A stretch of 51,966 nt of DNA from Bacteroidota bacterium (GCA_014584605.1 JACTMO010000038.1:1-51966), one strand, 5' to 3'. Shown: positions 17,617 through 26,458, counted from the stretch's first letter. The notes: generated from the sequence alone by a model not told the origin. Numbers and translations are program-made.

Positions 17617-18165
17617 TCAGCGCCCGCGCTTCTCCACGCGGCCGGCCATCAGCAGCAGGGCGCCGTTGGTGCGCTGCATGCCCATGGTCCATTCGGGGTC
17701 CTGGGCGAACATGCCGGCACGCGCATCGTAGCGGATCAGGGCGAAGGGGAAATCAAGCTCATCGGTGCTCACCCCGTTGTACTTGGATCCGGCCAGCATG
17801 CCGATGTCCATCACCAGCGGTTCGAACACCACACCCGCGGTGGGCTCCGGGAAATGCGTGTCGATCTGCACCCGCTTGGGCACGAAGCCCGCTTTGCGGA
17901 ACTCGATGCTGAAGTTGCGGCCCAGGGCCAGGCCCAGGGCGAACTTGCCGCTCTTGTCGGTGGTGAAGGTGCCCACCCGCTCGTTGTCGCGGTATGTGAT
18001 CACCTCGCAGCCTTCCAACTTCTTTTCCCCGTCGGTGACGCGGCCCATGACGGGCAGCAGCCCCTCCTCTTCGGAAACAGGCTGGGCCTGCACCGGGCCG
18101 TTGGGCAGCGCTACCGCTGCCAGCAACGTGAACGCGACGATGGAACAGCTGGGGATGCAACGCAT
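17617..18165 (-). CDS. Secreted protein with carboxypeptidase-regulatory-like fold
   Basis: Predicted exported protein of 182 residues. The chosen ATG gives the signal peptide MRCIPSCSIVAFTLLAAVAL ending near VQAQ; the frame is open further upstream but without a sensible leader. Residues about 40-105 (GRVTDGEKKLEGCEVITYRD, GTFTTDKSGKFALGL, FSIEFRKAGFVPKR) are the seven-strand CarboxypepD_reg-like/CNA-B-type sandwich common in Bacteroidota surface proteins. The remainder (FEPLVMDIGMLAG, LDFPFALIRYDARAGMFAQD) resembles proteins found near gliding or T9SS genes. There is no T9SS tail, so it is probably periplasmic or outer-membrane associated. No specific function can be given. Confidence 0.78.
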   Translation of the reverse strand: MRCIPSCSIVAFTLLAAVALPNGPVQAQPVSEEEGLLPVMGRVTDGEKKLEGCEVITYRDNERVGTFTTDKSGKFALGLALGRNFSIEFRKAGFVPKRVQIDTHFPEPTAGVVFEPLVMDIGMLAGSKYNGVSTDELDFPFALIRYDARAGMFAQDPEWTMGMQRTNGALLLMAGRVEKRGR

Positions 18166-18220
18166 GGCACAGGGTGCTTGGCCCCCTGATACGTGCGTTC
18201 CGGCCCGATGGTTCCCGCCG

Positions 18221-19285
18221 TCAGTACAGCACACGCCGGACCAATGGGGCCCGTCCCTCACTGTCCAAACGGACCAGGAGGGTGCCCCGCGCCCGGCCGT
18301 TCAGCAGGATGCGCGTGTCGGTACCGGCCGGTGCACGTCCGCGGTGCAGCAACCGGCCCAGGGGATCCAGCACGGTGACCTGGGCCGCCGGGCCTGCCGC
18401 ACCGATGCCGATCAGCAACGCCTCACCATCCATCCGCACCGTCCGGGGATCGGCCTGCGCATCGGTCATGCCCGTACAGAGCTCCACATACAACGAAACG
18501 TGGTTGTCGCTCAGCTCCACGCACAAGCCGTCGCTGTGCAGATTGTTCGTGGAACGCCCGGGTGCCAGCCCCGTCAGGTTCCCGTCCCAGCTCACGGCGT
18601 GGACCCGGTAGGTGCCGGTATGCAAGGTGTCCGCATCCAGCAGACCGCCAGGAAGCTCGGTAATGATGGTGTCGTTCACATCCGTCAGGATCAAGGTGGT
18701 GGGGGCGCTTCCCTGCGAATAGCTCACCAGTGTCAACGGGTCGGCCATCCCATCGGTGCATGTGGTGACGGTCGTGTCCCCCTGGTCGGTCTTCACCACA
18801 CCGCCGTCGCACAACGGCTGGGGCATCGCCGCGCTGAGGCAGAGGCTGAAGGTGCCCGGGCTCCCGAAATCGGTGTTGGTGAAGACCCGGATCCGGTAGT
18901 TGGTACCGGGCACGGTGGGAATGGTGAATTGGAAGAGCGGCCACACCCCGCACACGAAAGAGGTGGCCAGGCAGCTGTCCGGCATCACTTCGATGCCCCA
19001 GTCGGTGATGGTCCCGGGCACGAGTTGCAGGAACACCTCGGAGTGGACGTCGCTGTTGAAGCTGTACCACACATCGGGGAAGGACAGTCCGTTGCCATCA
19101 CAGGCCGGGAGGTCGCCGCCCCAGGTGGCCTGGCCGTTGTCACCCGGTACAGCCATCAACGGACATTCCAACAGGTCGTGGATGGCGAGGGGTTCCGGGA
19201 ATGCGCAGCTGTCGTTGCCCGGCACTTGGGCCAGAACGGACAGGGCGGGCACGGCGGCCACCAGAAGTGCCAGGGAACGATGCAT
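18221..19285 (-). CDS. Secreted NDxC-module protein, short paralogue
   Basis: Exported protein of 354 residues with signal peptide MHRSLALLVAAVPALSVLAQ. It begins the mature chain with VPGNDSCAFPEPL, the NDxC module opening shared with the two genes upstream, and has DVWYSFNSDVHSEVFLQL and YRIRVFTNTDFGSPGTFSLC, typical of PPC-like (bacterial pre-peptidase C) beta domains. The C-terminus (VTVLDPLGRLLHRGRAP to APLVRRVLY) resembles a degenerate T9SS sorting domain lacking the usual PNP motif. A -7 box TACCTTGG lies at 19305-19312 and a 7-bp inverted repeat sits between it and the ATG. Likely a cell-surface or secreted protein of unknown ligand. Confidence 0.8.
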   Translation of the reverse strand: MHRSLALLVAAVPALSVLAQVPGNDSCAFPEPLAIHDLLECPLMAVPGDNGQATWGGDLPACDGNGLSFPDVWYSFNSDVHSEVFLQLVPGTITDWGIEVMPDSCLATSFVCGVWPLFQFTIPTVPGTNYRIRVFTNTDFGSPGTFSLCLSAAMPQPLCDGGVVKTDQGDTTVTTCTDGMADPLTLVSYSQGSAPTTLILTDVNDTIITELPGGLLDADTLHTGTYRVHAVSWDGNLTGLAPGRSTNNLHSDGLCVELSDNHVSLYVELCTGMTDAQADPRTVRMDGEALLIGIGAAGPAAQVTVLDPLGRLLHRGRAPAGTDTRILLNGRARGTLLVRLDSEGRAPLVRRVLY

Positions 19286-19287
19286 GG

Positions 19288-19306
19288 GGCGGGGTTTGTC
19301 CCCGCC
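19288..19306 (-). promoter_or_regulatory. Inverted repeat at the start of the 18221-19285 gene
   Basis: GGCGGGG and CCCCGCC arms (19300-19306 and 19288-19294 read on the minus strand) flank a 5-nt loop and end 2 nt before the ATG. Transcription from the adjacent -7 box would start inside the repeat, so it fits an operator better than an RNA hairpin. Confidence 0.4.
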
Positions 19307-19331
19307 AAGGTAGCCGCTCCAGCCGAAAGCC

Positions 19332-21320
19332 CTATCGCACCGTGATGCGGCGTTGCCAGCTGCCCTCGGCGGCCTCGCAACGGACCACATAGCCTCCCGG
19401 GGCAAGGCCGGTCAGGTCGAGCTGGTTCCCCGACCCAGGGGCCAGGGTCCGCCGCTCGGTGCGCAGCACACGTCCGGTGAGGTCCACCAGGCTCAGGCGT
19501 ACAGCGGTCGCCGGGCCGTTCCAGCGCAGGTCCGCCTGGCCGCTGGCGGGGTCGGGGAAGACCGCGAAGGGGACCACCTCCTCCGGCCCACCGGTCGTTG
19601 TGGCGACATCGGCCCCGATGCACAGGTCGAAAGTGCCGCCCAGGCCGTACTGGGTGTTGGTGAACACGCGCACATAGTGGGGCGTGTTGGGGGTGGTGGG
19701 CACCGTGATCGGCCCGTTGGGGCTCGTGGCGCAGGCCACCTCGTTGCCGGCACAACCATCGTATACCGCCACCCCCCAGGCGCTAGCCGTCACCGGGTTC
19801 AAGGTCAGCTCCACCTGGGTATTGGCCCCCGGCTCAAAGATGTACCACACATCGAGGAATTCAAATGTGCTGGCGTCGCAGGATGGGTCCGCTCCGGACG
19901 CCGTGGCCGTGGTGGTGTATCCGGTGACCGCACCCGCAGGGCATCCGGCCAGGGGCACCACGTTGAAATAGGTGGCGTTGGCACACGCATCATTGTCCGG
20001 GACCGCCGCACATGCCGTTGCGCTGACGGTGATGTTGTACGCTCCCGTGGAGCCTGGCCCGAAGCGGCCCACCGGCAGGTAGTAGGTGCCCGCCGACAGA
20101 CCCAGGAAACTGATCCGCGCGTTGTTGTCCACACAGTTGTACGCGCTCTGCGTGGTGAAGAGGGGCTGGTCCGCCGGGCAGCCTGGTGACAGGGCCAGGT
20201 ACACCTCGTCGAAGGCGACCGCAGTGCCGCAATAGGTCACGGACACGTCGGCGCATTGGGAGAGGGTGAAGGCATGCCACACCTTGGCCACGCCGTCGTT
20301 CAGGGGGCTGAGGGGCGAGGCATCGGCCGTGGTCGTGGCCCCTACGGTGGTGCCCGTGAAGGGGAGGCTTCCTCCCAGGGGCAGGGCCACCGGGGTCACA
20401 TTGCCGCAGAGGTCGTTCACCGGGCCGCCACCACCACCGGTCACACAGATGTTGAACCCGGGCGTGACGGCCTGTCCTCCGTACCAGTCGTACACCCGCA
20501 CGTAGTAGGTGGTGCCCACGGTGAGGCCGCCCACGGTGAGGGTCTCGGTGGCGCCCAACAGCCCGCCATCGGCACAGGAAAGGGAGGTCGAGGAGGCACA
20601 AGTGCCGGTGCGCACATCGATCACCGGGTTCATGTTCGGTGCCGGTTCCACCACGATGGTGTGGCTGGCCGCCGTGGCCATGAAGCTGAACCAGACATCG
20701 TCGCTGGCATCGCCGGTCATGCCCGAGCAGGAAATGCCGGGCAGGGATCCGGAGGCGCCTTCGGTGGTGCTCGTCACCGGGGTGCAGACCGCGTTGGGCG
20801 TCAGCACGGTGGCACCCGGGCAGTCGTCGTTGGCCGGTGGCGGTGTGGCGCATGGCTGGCCCAGGAAGTGCACGGTATAGGCGCCCGAGCTTCCCGGTTC
20901 GTTGATCACCGGGAAGTAGTAGGTGCCCGGGGCCAGGTTCACGAAGGACAACGTGGCGTTGTTGTCGCCGCAACTGGTGAGGTCGAAGATGCCCGTATTG
21001 ACGATGTTGTTGATCGGGCACCCGATCACCAGGTTGATGAACGTGTTGCCGAACGCGGGCGAGGTGCCGCAGAGGTCCACGGTCACGTCCATGCACTGGG
21101 CGATGGAGAAGGCCTCCCACACCTGCGCGGCGCCGAAGCCCACCTCATCCGTGGAACCCGCGCTGTTGCCCGTGCGCGTCTCCTGCACACCGGGGCTGAG
21201 GGCCACCACGGTGGCGCCGGTGCAAAGGTCGTTCGCCGGGGCTCCGCCCTGCGCCATCGCCGGTACGGCGGCGGCGAGGAACAGGAAGGCCAGGGCGGTG
21301 GTGGGAGCAGGCTGGGGCAT
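19332..21320 (-). CDS. Secreted four-module NDxC protein with T9SS tail
   Basis: Exported protein of 662 residues with signal peptide PQPAPTTALAFLFLAAAVPA. Four successive modules open with NDLC, NDDC, NDLC and NDAC, each followed by PPC-like beta strands (VWEAFSIAQCMDVTVDLCGT, LAPGTYYFPV). The modules differ more from each other than those of the next gene upstream. The C-terminus is a T9SS type A sorting domain (VFPDPASGQADLRW, LVDLTGRVLRTE). The ATG at 21320 is chosen because the frame further upstream offers only a TTG overlapping the previous stop and no signal peptide. It lies 20 bp after the upstream paralogue on the same strand and is probably in one operon. Confidence 0.87.
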   Translation of the reverse strand: MPQPAPTTALAFLFLAAAVPAMAQGGAPANDLCTGATVVALSPGVQETRTGNSAGSTDEVGFGAAQVWEAFSIAQCMDVTVDLCGTSPAFGNTFINLVIGCPINNIVNTGIFDLTSCGDNNATLSFVNLAPGTYYFPVINEPGSSGAYTVHFLGQPCATPPPANDDCPGATVLTPNAVCTPVTSTTEGASGSLPGISCSGMTGDASDDVWFSFMATAASHTIVVEPAPNMNPVIDVRTGTCASSTSLSCADGGLLGATETLTVGGLTVGTTYYVRVYDWYGGQAVTPGFNICVTGGGGGPVNDLCGNVTPVALPLGGSLPFTGTTVGATTTADASPLSPLNDGVAKVWHAFTLSQCADVSVTYCGTAVAFDEVYLALSPGCPADQPLFTTQSAYNCVDNNARISFLGLSAGTYYLPVGRFGPGSTGAYNITVSATACAAVPDNDACANATYFNVVPLAGCPAGAVTGYTTTATASGADPSCDASTFEFLDVWYIFEPGANTQVELTLNPVTASAWGVAVYDGCAGNEVACATSPNGPITVPTTPNTPHYVRVFTNTQYGLGGTFDLCIGADVATTTGGPEEVVPFAVFPDPASGQADLRWNGPATAVRLSLVDLTGRVLRTERRTLAPGSGNQLDLTGLAPGGYVVRCEAAEGSWQRRITVR

Positions 21321-21340
21321 GGTATCCGTGGGATCTCCGA

Positions 21341-23407
21341 TCAATGGACGATGAAACGTTGCTCGGTGCGGCCCGATGGCGTGGTGGCGCGCAGGGTGTA
21401 GGCACCGGCGGCCAGGCCATCGACGGCCAGCGCATGCGAGGCGCCTTGAGCGATGCGGGCCCGGTCCACCAACACGGTACGGCCGGACATGTCCAGGACC
21501 TGCAGCACGAAGGTGGCGTCCCCGCCCGGGTTGCGCACGTTCAGCACACCGTGGGTCGGGTTCGGGAAGAGGCTCAGGCCCGGGGTGGTCGTTGCGGACA
21601 GGCCGGTGCTCAGGCAGTTCACACCGTCCACGACGATGGCGTAGGGGCCGATGGCGTTGTTGTTGGCGTCGAGCACCACGGGCAGCAGATAGGTGCCGGC
21701 GGCCAGTTGGAGGAAATAGTAGGTGAGGTTCTGGTCACCGCAGGCCGTGTCGTTGAAGGTGCTGAAGTACACCACCGAATCAGCCGGGCACGAGGTGGCC
21801 AGGAAGCCGAAGGCATTGGTCCAGGCAGGGTTCAGCCCGCAGTAGCTCACCGTCACGTCCATGCAGCTGTCGGTGCTGAAGGCGTGCCACACCACCGGGG
21901 CCAGGCTGAAGGGCGAGCCGCTCTCCCAGTCGCCCGTGGCGGTGGCACCGGTATTGTCGCCCGTGAAGGTCAGCGGCGCTCCGGGCTCCAGGGCCTGGGG
22001 CACGGCGTTGGCACAGCTGTCGTTGGGCGGGGTGTTGCTGCCCTGGCAGGCCTCGGCGGTCACCTGCAGGCTGTATGGGCCGATGGCGTTGTTGTTGGCA
22101 TCCAGCACCACCGGCAGCAGATAGGTGCCCGGAGCCAGTTCCTCGAACACATAGGTGAGGTTGCCGTCGCCACAAGCGGTGTTGTTGAAGGTGCTGAACA
22201 GCACAATGGAATCAGCCGGGCAGCCCGTGGCCAGGAAACCGAAGGCATTGGTCCATGCCGGGTTCAGTCCGCAATAGCTCACCGTGACGGTGGCGCATTC
22301 CACCGTGCTGAACTTGTGCCACACCACCGGCGCACCGGCGAAGGGGCTACCCGGCACGAAGTCCGCCGTGGGCGTCGCGTTCGTGTTGTCGCCAACAAAG
22401 GCGAGGGTGTCGCCCGTGTTCAGCGGTACGGCGACGGCATCCGTGCACAGGTCGAAGTAGGTCGGCGCCGCCGCACAGGCCCGGGCCACCACGTCGATGG
22501 TGTAGGCGCCCACGGCATTGTTGTTGGCGTCCAGCAGCACCGGGATGTAGTAGGTGCCTGCGGCCAGTTCGGTGAACACATAGGTGCGGTTGCCGTCCGC
22601 GCACGTGGTGTCGTTGTAGGTGCTGAAGAAGACCACCGAGTCGGCCGGGCAGTCGGTGGCCAGGAAGCCGAAGCTGTTCTCCCACACCGGGTTCTGGCCG
22701 CAATAGCGCACCTCCACCGTGGCGCAGGTGGTGGTGGTGAAGGCATGCCACACCACGGGTGCGCCGCTGAACGGTGAACCCGCTGCGAAGTCGTTGGTGG
22801 CCGTGGCGTTGGTGTTATCACCGGTGTAGGTGAGGGTATCCCCCACCACCAGGGCATCGGCCGTTACCTGCGCGCACTGGTCGTTGGGCGGGGCCTGCGA
22901 ACCACCGCATGCTGCGGCCGACACATGGATCACATACGGGCCGAAGGCGCTGCCCGGGGCGGTCCATACCGGATACAGGTAGGTGCCGGCCGGCAGGTTG
23001 TTGAAGTGCATCGTGGGATTCCCGTCCGCGCAGCTGTTGTACTCATACAGTTGCGTCACCACCAGAGCGTTCGTGGCCGGGCACGAGGTGGCCAGCACGT
23101 TCCAGAAGTCCGAGAACACCGAGGGCGATCCGCAATAGTCGATCGTGACATCGGCACAGGCCGTGGTGGTGAAGGCATGCCACATGACCGGGATGCCGAA
23201 ACCCTCCAGGGTGGAGCCCGGCGCATAGTCCCCGGTGATGGTGGCCGCGCTGTTGTCGCCCGTCCAGGTGAGCGTGTTGCCGATGACCAGGGCATCGGTG
23301 ACCACTTGGGCGCAGTCGTCCACCCCTTGTGCATGGGTGCGGGAGAGACCGGCGAGGGCGAGGGCGGCCAGGAAGGTGCTGCGGAGCGGAGCGTAACGTA
23401 GCGTCAT
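21341..23407 (-). CDS. Secreted four-repeat NDxC protein with T9SS tail
   Basis: Exported protein of 688 residues with signal peptide MTLRYAPLRSTFLAALALAG ending near HAQG. It has four tandem modules of about 143 residues at roughly 29-167, 175-311, 318-454 and 461-598. Each contains TGDNTxAT, APVVWHAF, VSYCGLNPAW, FGFLATxCPADS and GTYLLPVVLDANNNAIGPY. The last three are very similar, which indicates recent duplication. A T9SS type A domain follows (LFPNPTHGVLNVRNPGG, LDMSGRTVL). Conserved cysteine pairs suggest disulphides outside the cell. A -7-like CATCTTTG lies at 23439-23446 on the minus strand. Function is unknown; surface binding is likely. Confidence 0.88.
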   Translation of the reverse strand: MTLRYAPLRSTFLAALALAGLSRTHAQGVDDCAQVVTDALVIGNTLTWTGDNSAATITGDYAPGSTLEGFGIPVMWHAFTTTACADVTIDYCGSPSVFSDFWNVLATSCPATNALVVTQLYEYNSCADGNPTMHFNNLPAGTYLYPVWTAPGSAFGPYVIHVSAAACGGSQAPPNDQCAQVTADALVVGDTLTYTGDNTNATATNDFAAGSPFSGAPVVWHAFTTTTCATVEVRYCGQNPVWENSFGFLATDCPADSVVFFSTYNDTTCADGNRTYVFTELAAGTYYIPVLLDANNNAVGAYTIDVVARACAAAPTYFDLCTDAVAVPLNTGDTLAFVGDNTNATPTADFVPGSPFAGAPVVWHKFSTVECATVTVSYCGLNPAWTNAFGFLATGCPADSIVLFSTFNNTACGDGNLTYVFEELAPGTYLLPVVLDANNNAIGPYSLQVTAEACQGSNTPPNDSCANAVPQALEPGAPLTFTGDNTGATATGDWESGSPFSLAPVVWHAFSTDSCMDVTVSYCGLNPAWTNAFGFLATSCPADSVVYFSTFNDTACGDQNLTYYFLQLAAGTYLLPVVLDANNNAIGPYAIVVDGVNCLSTGLSATTTPGLSLFPNPTHGVLNVRNPGGDATFVLQVLDMSGRTVLVDRARIAQGASHALAVDGLAAGAYTLRATTPSGRTEQRFIVH
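21614..23323 (-). repeat. Four tandem about 430-bp coding repeats
   Basis: The gene at 21341-23407 contains four copies of a 137-139-residue unit, spaced about 143 codons. Units 3 and 4 share long identical peptide stretches such as VSYCGLNPAWTNAFGFLAT and VVLDANNNAIGPY, and the DNA there is also nearly identical. Such repeats can recombine and change copy number. Confidence 0.85.
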
Positions 23408-23540
23408 GTCAACAGGATATGGTTCGTGGGAAGGTGGGCAAAGATGGCCCGGCGAAAGGGCGAGCGGGAGGAAAAGGCGCCGGTGGTTATCAACATCCGG
23501 ACGGGCATGGCTCGACCGCCGCGGTTACTTTTGGCCGACC

Positions 23541-24320
23541 ATGACCGTTCCCGATCTGCAGGGTCAGCGCGCCCTGGTCTGTGGCGCCACCCAGGGCATC
23601 GGCCGTGCGGTGGCCATGGCGCTGGCGGCACAGGGCGCGTGCGTCACCCTGCTGGCGCGCAAGGCCCAGGCCCTGGACCAGGTGGTGGCGGCCCTTCCGG
23701 GCCAGGGGCATCGGGCCCTGCCCGCCGACCTTGGCGACACCGGAGCGCTGGAACAGGCGGTGCGGCGTGTACGGGCCGAAGGGCCCATCACCGTGCTGGT
23801 GAACAATGCCGGCGGGCCCTCCCCCGGTCCGGTCCATCTGGCGGAACTGCCGCAGTTCGAACTGGCCTTCCGCCAGCACCTTTTCGCCTTCCACACCCTG
23901 GTGACCCAGCTGCTGCCGGGCATGCGCGAGGCCGGATACGGCCGCATCATCAACATCATCAGCACCAGCGTCAAGCAGCCGCTTCCCGACCTGGGGGTGA
24001 GCAACACGGTGCGTGCGGCGGTGGCCAACTGGGCCAAGACGATGGCCAACGAGCTGGGTCCGTGGAACATCACGGTGAACAACGTGCTGCCCGGGGCCAC
24101 GGCCACCGAGCGGCTGGAGGCGATCATCCGGGCCAAGGCCGGGCGCACGGGCCGGAGCGCCGAGGAGGTGGCCGCGCACATGAGGGCCGAGATCCCCCTT
24201 CGCCGGTTCGCACACCCCGAGGAGGTGGCGGCGGCCGTGGCCTTCCTGGCGGGCCCGGGCGGCTCCTACATCTCGGGCATCAACCTGCCGGTGGACGGTG
24301 GGCGCACGGCTTGCCTGTGA
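23541..24320 (+). CDS. Divergent SDR-family protein lacking the YxxxK pair
   Basis: Short-chain dehydrogenase/reductase-fold protein of 259 residues. The nucleotide-binding glycine motif G15ATQGIG21 and NNAGG (88-92) are present. At the place of the catalytic Tyr and Lys the sequence reads LGVSNTVRAAV, that is S154 and R158 instead of YxxxK. This matches a known SDR subgroup (beta-ketoacyl-ACP-reductase-like) that departs from the usual catalytic tetrad. The ATG lies 7 nt after TACTTTTG (23526-23533). Similar SDRs occur beside 3-hydroxyanthranilate genes in other Bacteroidota as far as I recall, so a role in that pathway is possible but inferred. Its stop abuts the convergent response-regulator stop with no gap. 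Confidence 0.85.
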   Translation: MTVPDLQGQRALVCGATQGIGRAVAMALAAQGACVTLLARKAQALDQVVAALPGQGHRALPADLGDTGALEQAVRRVRAEGPITVLVNNAGGPSPGPVHLAELPQFELAFRQHLFAFHTLVTQLLPGMREAGYGRIINIISTSVKQPLPDLGVSNTVRAAVANWAKTMANELGPWNITVNNVLPGATATERLEAIIRAKAGRTGRSAEEVAAHMRAEIPLRRFAHPEEVAAAVAFLAGPGGSYISGINLPVDGGRTACL

Positions 24321-25025
24321 TCACTGCGGGTCGCGGGCCGACAGGCGGAACCCCTGCCCGTGGATGTTGATGATCTCCACCTCGGGATCATCCCGCAGGT
24401 ACTTGCGCAGCTTGGCGATATAAACGTCCATGCTGCGGCCGTTGAAGTAGTTGTCGTCGCCCCAGATCTCGCGCAGGGCGTGCCTCCGCTCCAGCAGCCC
24501 GTTGCGGTGCAGGCACAGCAGGCGAAGCAGCTCGTGCTCCTTGGTGGTGAGCTTGCGCTCGTCCTCTCCGCGCTTCAGCAGTTGCTTGCGCACATCGAAG
24601 GTGTAGCTGCCGATGGTGAAGGACCGCAGTTCCTCCTCGGCGCTCACCAGGCCCGAGCTTCGCCGCAACACCGCCTGCACCCGCAGCACCAGCTCCTCCA
24701 TGCTGAACGGTTTGGTGAGGTAGTCGTCCGCACCGGCCAGGAATCCCTGGATGGTGTCCTGTTTCATGCTCTTGGCCGTCAGGAAGATGATCGGCACCTT
24801 GGGGTCGGTGCGCCGCACTTCGCGGGCCAGTGTGAACCCGTCCTTCACAGGCATCATCACGTCCAGCAGCAGCAGGTCGTAACGGCCTTGGGCGTGAGCC
24901 TTCAGACCGGCCTCCCCGTCCGCGCGCAGGTCGGCCTCGAAGCCCTTGGCGCGCAGGTATTCCGTGAGCAGGAGGCCCAGGTTGGGGTCATCTTCGACCA
25001 CCAGGAGCTTGGGTGCCGGTACCAT
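24321..25025 (-). CDS. OmpR-family response regulator, RprY-like
   Basis: Two-domain response regulator, 234 residues. The receiver domain has the acidic pair E11/D12, phospho-acceptor D55 in LLLLDVMMP, T83 in FLTAKS and K105 in YLTKPFS. The C-terminal winged helix (TTKEHELLRLL, then WGDDNYFNGRSMDVYIAKLR) is typical of the Bacteroidota RprY group. It would bind direct repeats as a dimer. The ATG at 25025 is preferred; a TTG two codons earlier is possible. It starts inside the 3' end of the histidine kinase gene (38-bp overlap), so the two are translationally coupled partners. The likely target is the tandem repeat site at 26422-26458. Confidence 0.94.
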   Translation of the reverse strand: MVPAPKLLVVEDDPNLGLLLTEYLRAKGFEADLRADGEAGLKAHAQGRYDLLLLDVMMPVKDGFTLAREVRRTDPKVPIIFLTAKSMKQDTIQGFLAGADDYLTKPFSMEELVLRVQAVLRRSSGLVSAEEELRSFTIGSYTFDVRKQLLKRGEDERKLTTKEHELLRLLCLHRNGLLERRHALREIWGDDNYFNGRSMDVYIAKLRKYLRDDPEVEIINIHGQGFRLSARDPQ

Positions 25026-26379
25026 GTTCAAAAGGGATCAGGACGGTGAAGGTGCTGCCCTGCCCGGGTTCGCTGGCCACCTGGATGCGGCCGCCGTGGC
25101 GCAGCACCACGGCACGCACATAGCTAAGGCCCAGGCCGAAGCCCTTCACGTTGTGGACATTGCCCGTGGGCACACGGTAGAGCTTGTCGAAGATGCGCCG
25201 CTGCTCGGCGCGCGGAATGCCGATGCCGTTGTCCTGCACGGCCACCGTGATGCCGTGATGGTCGCTCTCGGTGTGCACCCGGACCCGGGGTTCGCGCGCC
25301 GCATACTTGATGGCGTTGTCGATCAGGTTCTGCAGCACGTTGGTCAGATGGATGCGGTCGCCCTGCACCCGGTGCAGCGCCGCCCCGAGGGACAGTTCGA
25401 TGCCACCGCCACGCCGCTCGGCCTGCATGCGCATGTTGCGCACCACATCGTCGATCAGCGCGTGCAGGTCCAGGTCCACGGGCCGGATCCGCATCTGGCC
25501 GCTGTCCTCCACGGCGCTCTGCAGCACGTTCTCCACCAGTACGCCCAGCCGCTTGTTCTCCTCGCGGATCATGTTCACGAACGTGCGCGTCTGCTGCTCG
25601 GTATGGGGCATGGAGGGGTCGTTCAGGGCTTCGCAGGCCAGGGCGATGGTGCTGATGGGCGTTTTCAGCTCGTGGGTGAGGTTGTTCACCAGGTCGTTCT
25701 TGATGTCGCTGATGCGTTTCTGCCGGTGCACCGTGCGCAGGATGATGGCCAGCACGGCCACGATCACCAGTAGGAAGGCCGCGGACATCAACAGCATGGG
25801 GCGGATCGCGGCCCGCACCATCCTTTCCTGGCCGGGCACCACCACGTGCAGCCGCAGGCCGCCCCCCCGGGGGTCGTTGCGGAAGAGCGGGACCGAATGC
25901 GGGGAGGCGGCCAGCGCACGGACATCGGCGCCCGGGGAGACCGCCAGCACCTGTCCTTGCGGACCGAGCACAGCGTGATGTACCGGGCTGCTGATGCCGC
26001 GCATCCGCAGCTCCTCCACCAACAGCGAATCCAGCAGAGGCGCCGGCACACGTTCCTCCAGGGGGCGCGTCTCCTCCTGGGCGATCAGCCCCCACAGCAT
26101 GTCGGCCACCACATCGTCCGGTCCGGCCGGAGCATCGATCACCGCCAGGCTGTCGCTGCGGCGCAGACGGTCGAATCCCTCATGCCCGCGCAAGCGGTCC
26201 ATGGCCTCCCGGCGCTCCAGGCGCTCGCCCACGGCGATCAGCGCATGGTCCACGCTCCGGCCCAGCTGCACATCCTTCAGGTCCATCGACTCGCCGATCC
26301 ACCGCACCTGGATGGCCACCAGGCCCACGAGCGCAAGGGTGATGGCCAGCGTCAAGCCCAGGATCCACCGCTCGTTCAC
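24988..26379 (-). CDS. Membrane sensor histidine kinase, RprX-like
   Basis: Sensor kinase of 463 residues. One membrane helix at about 5-27 and a second at about 194-215 enclose a periplasmic sensor region of about 165 residues with no domain I recognise. The kinase core has the H-box LTHELKTPIST with phospho-acceptor H236, the N-box LIDNAIKYA, G1 DNGIGIP, the F-box IFDKLYRV and G2 GFGLGLSYV, so it should be active. It starts with GTG, 5 nt after a -7 box TAGCTTTC (26385-26392, minus strand), suggesting an almost leaderless message. Its partner is the overlapping response regulator. The signal is unknown. Confidence 0.93.
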   Translation of the reverse strand: MNERWILGLTLAITLALVGLVAIQVRWIGESMDLKDVQLGRSVDHALIAVGERLERREAMDRLRGHEGFDRLRRSDSLAVIDAPAGPDDVVADMLWGLIAQEETRPLEERVPAPLLDSLLVEELRMRGISSPVHHAVLGPQGQVLAVSPGADVRALAASPHSVPLFRNDPRGGGLRLHVVVPGQERMVRAAIRPMLLMSAAFLLVIVAVLAIILRTVHRQKRISDIKNDLVNNLTHELKTPISTIALACEALNDPSMPHTEQQTRTFVNMIREENKRLGVLVENVLQSAVEDSGQMRIRPVDLDLHALIDDVVRNMRMQAERRGGGIELSLGAALHRVQGDRIHLTNVLQNLIDNAIKYAAREPRVRVHTESDHHGITVAVQDNGIGIPRAEQRRIFDKLYRVPTGNVHNVKGFGLGLSYVRAVVLRHGGRIQVASEPGQGSTFTVLIPFEHGTGTQAPGGRR

Positions 26380-26421
26380 GGTCCGAAAGCTACCCGGGCG
26401 GACACGGCGACAAAGGGGGGG

Positions 26422-26458
26422 TTAACGTTCTTTAACGGCGATCAACACGTCGTTAACA
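26422..26458 (+). promoter_or_regulatory. Four-repeat response-regulator-type box
   Basis: Four hexamers TTAACG, TTAACG, TCAACA and TTAACA start at 26422, 26432, 26442 and 26453, that is 10, 10 and 11 bp apart, all in the same direction. Direct hexamers at one-helical-turn spacing are the classic layout for PhoB/OmpR-family dimers and closely resemble Bacillus PhoP boxes. The site lies between the histidine kinase (minus) and a small secreted-protein gene (plus), ending just upstream of a -7-like TAGGTTCG at 26480-26487. Confidence 0.65.

Noticed and set aside
21341-23407. Regular repeats considered as a CRISPR array
   Set aside because: The repeats are about 430 bp, coding and without spacers; no CRISPR-like 20-40 bp repeats or cas genes were seen anywhere.
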